Assembly: GCF_910592395.1 (NCBI RefSeq)
Contig: NC_088316.1
Coordinates: forward strand, 17,670,001 to 17,734,000
Length of the DNA stretch: 64,000 bases
Source of the DNA: Lineus longissimus
Lineage: Eukaryota; Nemertea; Pilidiophora; Heteronemertea; Lineidae
Reading direction: 5' to 3'
Below are positions 59,513 to 64,000 of the stretch, one piece after another. The notes beneath the pieces were generated by a model. It did no database searches. It was not told the DNA's origin and worked only from the letters and a program-made list of their open reading frames with translations. Position 1 is the stretch's first letter. The number at the start of each line of letters is the position of its first letter. The position numbers and the translations under genes are program-made.

Positions 59513-60104
59513 CGGTCTTAGGCTGGGTCCAATAAAGCTTGTCAGACAAGCATAACATGAACATTCAGTGTCTTTACATGTAATCATTTGCTATTAAAGG
59601 ACTTAAAAGAAGATGCTTAAAATGATTTTGGGAACGGTTTCCCCAACAAGTACTCCATGTCTTACAGAAAGGTTGTTTTTGGCCAGAATTTGACTTTCAA
59701 TTGGTCTTTAAACAACCTTGAATGCTTTGGATGACCAGGAGTGATTTCAAGGGGTTGAACTGAGACTGAAGCTGCAACTATGACTCGCAGACAATCGGCT
59801 GTCTGTTTGGAGAATAATGTGAGTGATGTATGAAGGATAAGTTTAAATAGTGTGAGCTTTATCTGCACTTAGATTTAACTTGCATTTAAAAATAACATTT
59901 TCTTTGATGTTACGTAATGATAATAATAGTAATGGTCATTTGCACTTTTTGTCTACTTTTTGCAACTCTTCCTATCATTTGTCAACTTTATGGTCAATAA
60001 AGTACACTTTTCTGAATTTTAATGTCTCTGCGCTTAACCGTGCATGTATGTGTGCCCTCTAAAGAAATATTGCTCCTTGGAAAAATGTTCAGTGCTGATT
60101 ATGT
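59513..60104 (+). other. PPID 3' UTR and flank
   Basis: Polyadenylation signals at 59531-59536 (very close to the stop) and near 59996 (CAATAAAG). No ORF of interest. Confidence 0.5.
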
Positions 60105-60360
60105 CCCCACCTTTGGACACCCAGTATGAACCAACAGGATTTCCTTTTGGCTCATTATTCAAAGTGTCCTTGGTACACCCTGTTTAAAACAACCTCCGTG
60201 ATAATTGTACATTGTCTGCTGTGTCCTTGGGACACCCAGTATACAGCAACAGGATAGACTTGTGGTGTCCTCTGGACACGCAGTAAGACAACAAGATTCT
60301 CAAAACTGGTGGCACACCGTAAAGACCTGTTTTCTGGACAGCCAGCATAAAATCACATGA
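60105..60360. repeat. Second cluster of the double-hairpin satellite unit
   Basis: About four diverged copies of the 19.5-21 kb unit, in forward orientation: TTTGGACACCCAGTATGAAC, GTCCTTGGTACACCCTG, GTCCTTGGGACACCCAGTAT followed by ACAGCAACAGGAT, and GTCCTCTGGACACGCAGT. Spacing is again about 55-60 bp. Confidence 0.8.
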
Positions 60361-60374
60361 TGCCTAATTGGCAC

Positions 60375-60578
60375 AATAGGGCCGTTTAGACGACAGGCGA
60401 AAAGACCGCATTCGGATCGAATCTGGATGAATCCGGATTAAAACCACCCAAGGCGATGGTACCTTTTTAGTCCGGATGCAACCACATTGATCCGGATCTT
60501 TTTGCGTTTACACGACGAAAAATTAATCCGGATTCGGGACGCATCCGGATTTTTTCGCGTCGTCTAAACGGCCCTATT
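60375..60578. mobile_element. 204-bp MITE with perfect terminal inverted repeats
   Basis: AATAGGGCCGTTTAGACGAC at 60375-60394 is the exact reverse complement of 60559-60578. Subterminal copies of ATCCGGAT and AATCCGGATT fill the interior, with CGTTTACACGACG near 60505-60520. No ORF. It directly abuts the satellite cluster. Confidence 0.9.
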
Positions 60579-60595
60579 CTCTCACCGGGTTTGCA

Positions 60596-60900
60596 AGAGA
60601 GTGGAGGTGCCAGGCCCGATACAGTCTGGTTGTCTCTCTCATCGTTTTGGAAGGACGGTCGTGCTCCCCGATCCACCTCGGTCTGTTTGTGACTGTTTCA
60701 TCTCTTTAACCGTGTCGCCAAGACGGCTGGGCACCTTCAATTTCGTTGTGACTGTCTCATCTCTCTCGTCGGTGGAGGTCCCAGGACCAATTCGGTCCGG
60801 TTGTGGGAAGATTGGCAAGATGTTGGAGCTGCTTGACCCAACTCAGTCTGCCTATCATCTGTCTCATCGCTCTTACGATGTTGGCCATATGCCCAGGCTG
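60596..60900. repeat. Degenerate tandem repeats
   Basis: Imperfect repeats of GTGACTGTTTCATCTCT / GTGACTGTCTCATCTCTCTC and GTGGAGGTGCCAGGCCCGAT / GTGGAGGTCCCAGGACCAAT, spaced about 60-170 bp. No frame is conserved between copies. Confidence 0.55.
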
Positions 60901-61526
60901 TTACGTCAGAGGTAAGATACAAGCTCTAAAACCTTGTGAATGTAGAATCGGGGACCGAATGCCTGCTGATCTGTCTTTTAATGAGCAAGAGACAGACTGA
61001 GAACTTTTGGTCGCAGCCATGGCGATGAAAGGCCGTCGAAGACCTGCAGCGAACAGTCGATTTTGTCCCGGCACGCGACCTGAAGACGACATCTGACAAC
61101 GGCATGAACGACACCAAAAAAGAAGACTTGAGAAGGTAGAGTACATGGGTGTTCTTTAGACCAATAGAGATATTTTTTTTGAATCATGTTTATTAAAATT
61201 TGATACTATAACATCGTAGTTTAATCACTTTAGTTTGTTCCGCTGGTTCTTCTCAACGTATCTAGCTGAAGGCCTACAGAAAACAATGTCACACCGAACG
61301 AGAAGTACATGTAGCAGCAAGGACTGTATTACTACGAACTCGGAAAGGGTGGTTACGGCCTATCAAGAGAGAATTCGGGACAAGGACAAACCGAACGTTG
61401 TCTTCGCTGTCACAACTGAAGAGTCACAACCATGTTAAAAAATTCGGTTTCCTTCCGACGTATTCTTGATGTTGCTCGTGGTGCAAACACGGGAAGTACC
61501 GATTTCTCTTTCGCCTATGGGCATCA
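60901..61526. other. Unassigned interval
   Basis: Mixed composition with no recognisable coding or RNA feature. The short ORFs on both strands look like chance. Confidence 0.35.
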
Positions 61527-62222
61527 TTATTCCTTCTCCACGTGGAGTTTCAGGGCAAAGTAACATATCTTTCTGGCAATTTGCAGAATATACGGTAGAT
61601 ACTGCATGAGTCCCAAAAATCGCTGGTTGATTGTGCTAACTTTGTAGGTAAACAGTATATCCTTTTCGTCATGCACATCGGTGAAATCGAACTCGTCATT
61701 GAAGTGTGCAGTGTATCTTTCTTGCAGTTTGTCAATGTAGTCGCGGATTTCTGGATGTCGCAGGCTCGTGATGCTTCCGCAGAAGAACATCACCCCTGTG
61801 TACACAATTCCGTCCCCCTCCTCCTTCAACTTTGTCAACCTTTCCCAGAAAGCGAAATATTCCTCCAGAAGTTGTGCATCTTTTACGAATGTCCCAGACT
61901 TCCTGAGACTTTGACACATCTCGAAAGTCTCCTTGAAGTGTTTGAAGGTCGTGATATTTTCGGGGACCAGTCCTGGTAGACAGTATTGAACGTATTTGAC
62001 TACGTTTAAGAACGAATCGTTTTTCTTTTTAAACCAGTCCATGTAGTCAGATCTCAGCACATTTAGCTCACCTAGGTGTGTCTGAACTCTCTTTTTCAGC
62101 TCTTGCAACTCTCGGCGCTTTTCGTCAAATGGTCCGTACCGTGGGGTTGAGGCAGCCGTACTAGGTACTGGGGAGGTCAGCTGCGACCACATCTCCGAAC
62201 CTGTCCATCTTGGAGTATACAT
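61527..62222 (-). CDS. Uncharacterised helical protein, 231 residues
   Basis: A single uninterrupted frame, far longer than chance ORFs nearby. It begins MYTPRWTGSEMWSQL, has a Lys/Glu-rich probable coiled coil (FDEKRRELQELKKRVQTHL), and then alternating amphipathic helices with many aromatic residues (DYMDWFKKKND; LLEEYFAFWERLTKLKEEG). The middle YTGVMFFCGSIT is hydrophobic but too short for a confident membrane span. It ends FALKLHVEKE. I do not recognise the family. Evidence for coding is length, amino-acid balance and few rare residues; no introns are visible. It could be one exon of a larger gene or a lineage-specific gene. Confidence 0.6.
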   Translation of the reverse strand: MYTPRWTGSEMWSQLTSPVPSTAASTPRYGPFDEKRRELQELKKRVQTHLGELNVLRSDYMDWFKKKNDSFLNVVKYVQYCLPGLVPENITTFKHFKETFEMCQSLRKSGTFVKDAQLLEEYFAFWERLTKLKEEGDGIVYTGVMFFCGSITSLRHPEIRDYIDKLQERYTAHFNDEFDFTDVHDEKDILFTYKVSTINQRFLGLMQYLPYILQIARKICYFALKLHVEKE

Positions 62223-64000
62223 CTCAGATGTTGCTATGACTAATCTCCGGTGAACAACCGTCAGTGCTTGATACTTATGAGGTCTCGAAGACGGAAATAC
62301 GTTTGTTCAATTTGTCTCAACTAAGCTGAATTCGCCCTCACATAATTCGCGTGGTCCTTCCGATATTCTGTTCAGCATTCGTACTCCTATAAGCTGTACA
62401 CACACTGTCGTTAAATCTTCCTAGTTAACTGAAAAGAAAGAGAGAATCAGATCAGGCTTGAGTGGTATGCTTATTTCTCGGTGCGTTTGTGAGTAGTGAT
62501 TGTGACCGACCCTTTTAGAGCTGGTTGTCCGTCAGATAAATGGTTGTCCAGCAGATGGGCCGCCAAGACAGCCTCCTGAAAGTTGCCAAGAAATGCCAGC
62601 TCAGGTGGTTGGGTACGTAACAAGAGCCAATGGAACCCGAGCAAACACCATCTTACAGGCACAATAGAAGGCAACCGAATAATAGGAGCTGGACGGGACG
62701 AAAGACCGGTGACTTGATCCGTCTTCAGGAGGAGAGAATACATGTAGCATGGTGCCGAAGGGTCGCCCCATAATGACTGCAGCGATGTTGATGGATGGTG
62801 ATGGGATGAGCCCGTCAAAAACATGCTGGCACAACTTACCACTAACACAATGCTAAACTTTTCAAAGCAGAATCAAAGTTATCCAGTGATTACAAGATAC
62901 CGTTTCGTCCGTTAGATGAGCAAATCACATTTGAAACCAAATTGTCACCACCTGATTATGATCGATGACAGACAGTCCCGTTCTACCATCTACTAGTACA
63001 TTAAAAACGGTCTATTAAGATAAAGTAACTGTCCCATCTGGTAGCCGAGGTCTCTATCTCAATTTCAATTTTCAATCTATCTAAAAGGAAAAGCATAGAA
63101 ACCACTGATTGAATAGGCCTACTTAGGATTAGAAAAAGTAATATGTAAATATTAGTCGTCCATGTCTAAATATTTTATCAACGGATTAAGGCCATTCAGT
63201 ACTAAAATTTCTTAAATGATCATGCCTACAGATTTGTAAACAAAGATTAAATATTGTCATAGTAAATTTTGATGAAAGGAACGCGATTGTGATTGTATAA
63301 TGTCTATCACTTCGCTTTCATCAGCTTTACAACACCGACGGATTTGTCTGTGATGAGCATTATGACTGTGTACTCGGCTATGACCCATCCACCAATGTAC
63401 TTAGATAGACAGTACAATGACCAAATCGTATTTCGGCCTCATAGAAAAGGGGTGGAGGGGTTTAGTTGAGACGCCTTTCAGTTTTGGTGACGAAAAGTTA
63501 TTTATTGTGAGTCAGATGTATGATAAAACCAGCCTCTACCTCATCGGAAATCATCAAGTTCGTGGTTATCAATCATTTCCGCCAGCTTTAATGATGAAGG
63601 CATGGCAATCAATTTTCATTTCAAATATAGGGAAATACATTTCCTGTGAGGTATCCGTTGCTATGATACCAACGAGTGTCTTGCTTGGTGTTGGCATTTT
63701 CTTTCTCAAATTTGCAATTAAGGTTAACAATAACTTGATGCAATTGATCTGTGCCAACATTAGAGGAAGATAAGGCAATGCTATAGAAGGCCTATTGTAG
63801 AAATTTGAAATGTCCTAGGTCAGATTATCTGGGAACAATGAATGTATTGTGCGCTTTGAATCTCTGAGGTATTGGCAGTGATGGCTGGAACCATACATAC
63901 TCCATCAGAATACAATAGAGCCGGACACTTTTTCCGGGGGACTTTTTCTACTTCTTCACCGATTAACAGTTTTAGTGTCTGAGGATAGAGTATCCCGCTG
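62223..64000. other. Right-end interval, no gene recognised
   Basis: Contains the 5' flank of the 231-codon ORF. Two ORFs over 110 codons (62471-62848 minus; 63417-63773 plus) have no family resemblance. The minus-strand segment ending EAVLAAHLLDNHLSDG may be a real exon: a possible acceptor (CTTTCAG) precedes it near 62583. The last part is AT-rich. Confidence 0.35.

Noticed and set aside
62471-62848. 125-codon minus-strand ORF as a gene
   Set aside because: Composition looks random at its N-terminal half; only the last 35-40 codons could be an exon, and no partner exon was found.
63417-63773. 118-codon ORF as a gene
   Set aside because: No recognisable family or splice context, and the opposite strand has an overlapping ORF of similar quality.

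Overview
The window is nuclear DNA from an intron-rich animal. Coding exons of 50-500 bp are split by short GT-AG introns, polyadenylation signals are present, and every recognisable gene is an ordinary bilaterian gene. Frequent TACATGTA-type words, dense small transposons and tRNA-derived SINEs resemble a marine invertebrate such as a spiralian, hemichordate or amphioxus. I cannot fix the phylum from sequence alone. All exon models were built by eye from reading frames, splice sites and remembered family conservation; no alignment was run.

Layout. 1-3333 (+): last eight exons of a JIP3/JIP4-type JNK scaffold, cut by the window edge. 4550-6245 (+): a three-exon peptide-type GPCR with one in-frame TAG. 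8135-14608 (+): a complete two-exon ANKRD50 orthologue (NTPase-like domain plus 17 ankyrin repeats). 18416-21575: a repeat block holding a fold-back hairpin, a tandem array of double-hairpin units whose orientation flips in the middle, and a 422-bp near-perfect palindrome with a GIY-YIG-like coding tail. 22702-25198 (-): AMDHD2. 27174-30563 (-): phosphoglycerate kinase. 31255-31508: the 3' end of a LINE. 34029-43600 (-): a complete 20-exon KIBRA/WWC gene. 44733-46517 (-): a single-exon BTB-Kelch gene. 47191-48894 (+): a 5'-truncated LINE reverse transcriptase. 49251-51213 (+): the C16orf87-type (UPF0547) gene, with its first exon not found. 52465-56085 (-): PLRG1. 56483-59512 (+): PPID (cyclophilin 40), divergent from PLRG1 across about 400 bp. 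60.1-60.6 kb: a second cluster of the double-hairpin repeat and a perfect-TIR MITE. 61527-62222 (-): an unrecognised 231-codon ORF.

The genes are unrelated in function: JNK transport scaffolding, endosomal recycling, amino-sugar catabolism, glycolysis, Hippo signalling, ubiquitin-ligase adaptor, splicing (NTC) and HSP90 co-chaperone. There is no operon logic. The most unusual material is the repeat block at 18.4-21.6 kb with its satellite relative at 60.1 kb, and the GPCR, which has an internal stop and lacks both conserved extracellular cysteines.
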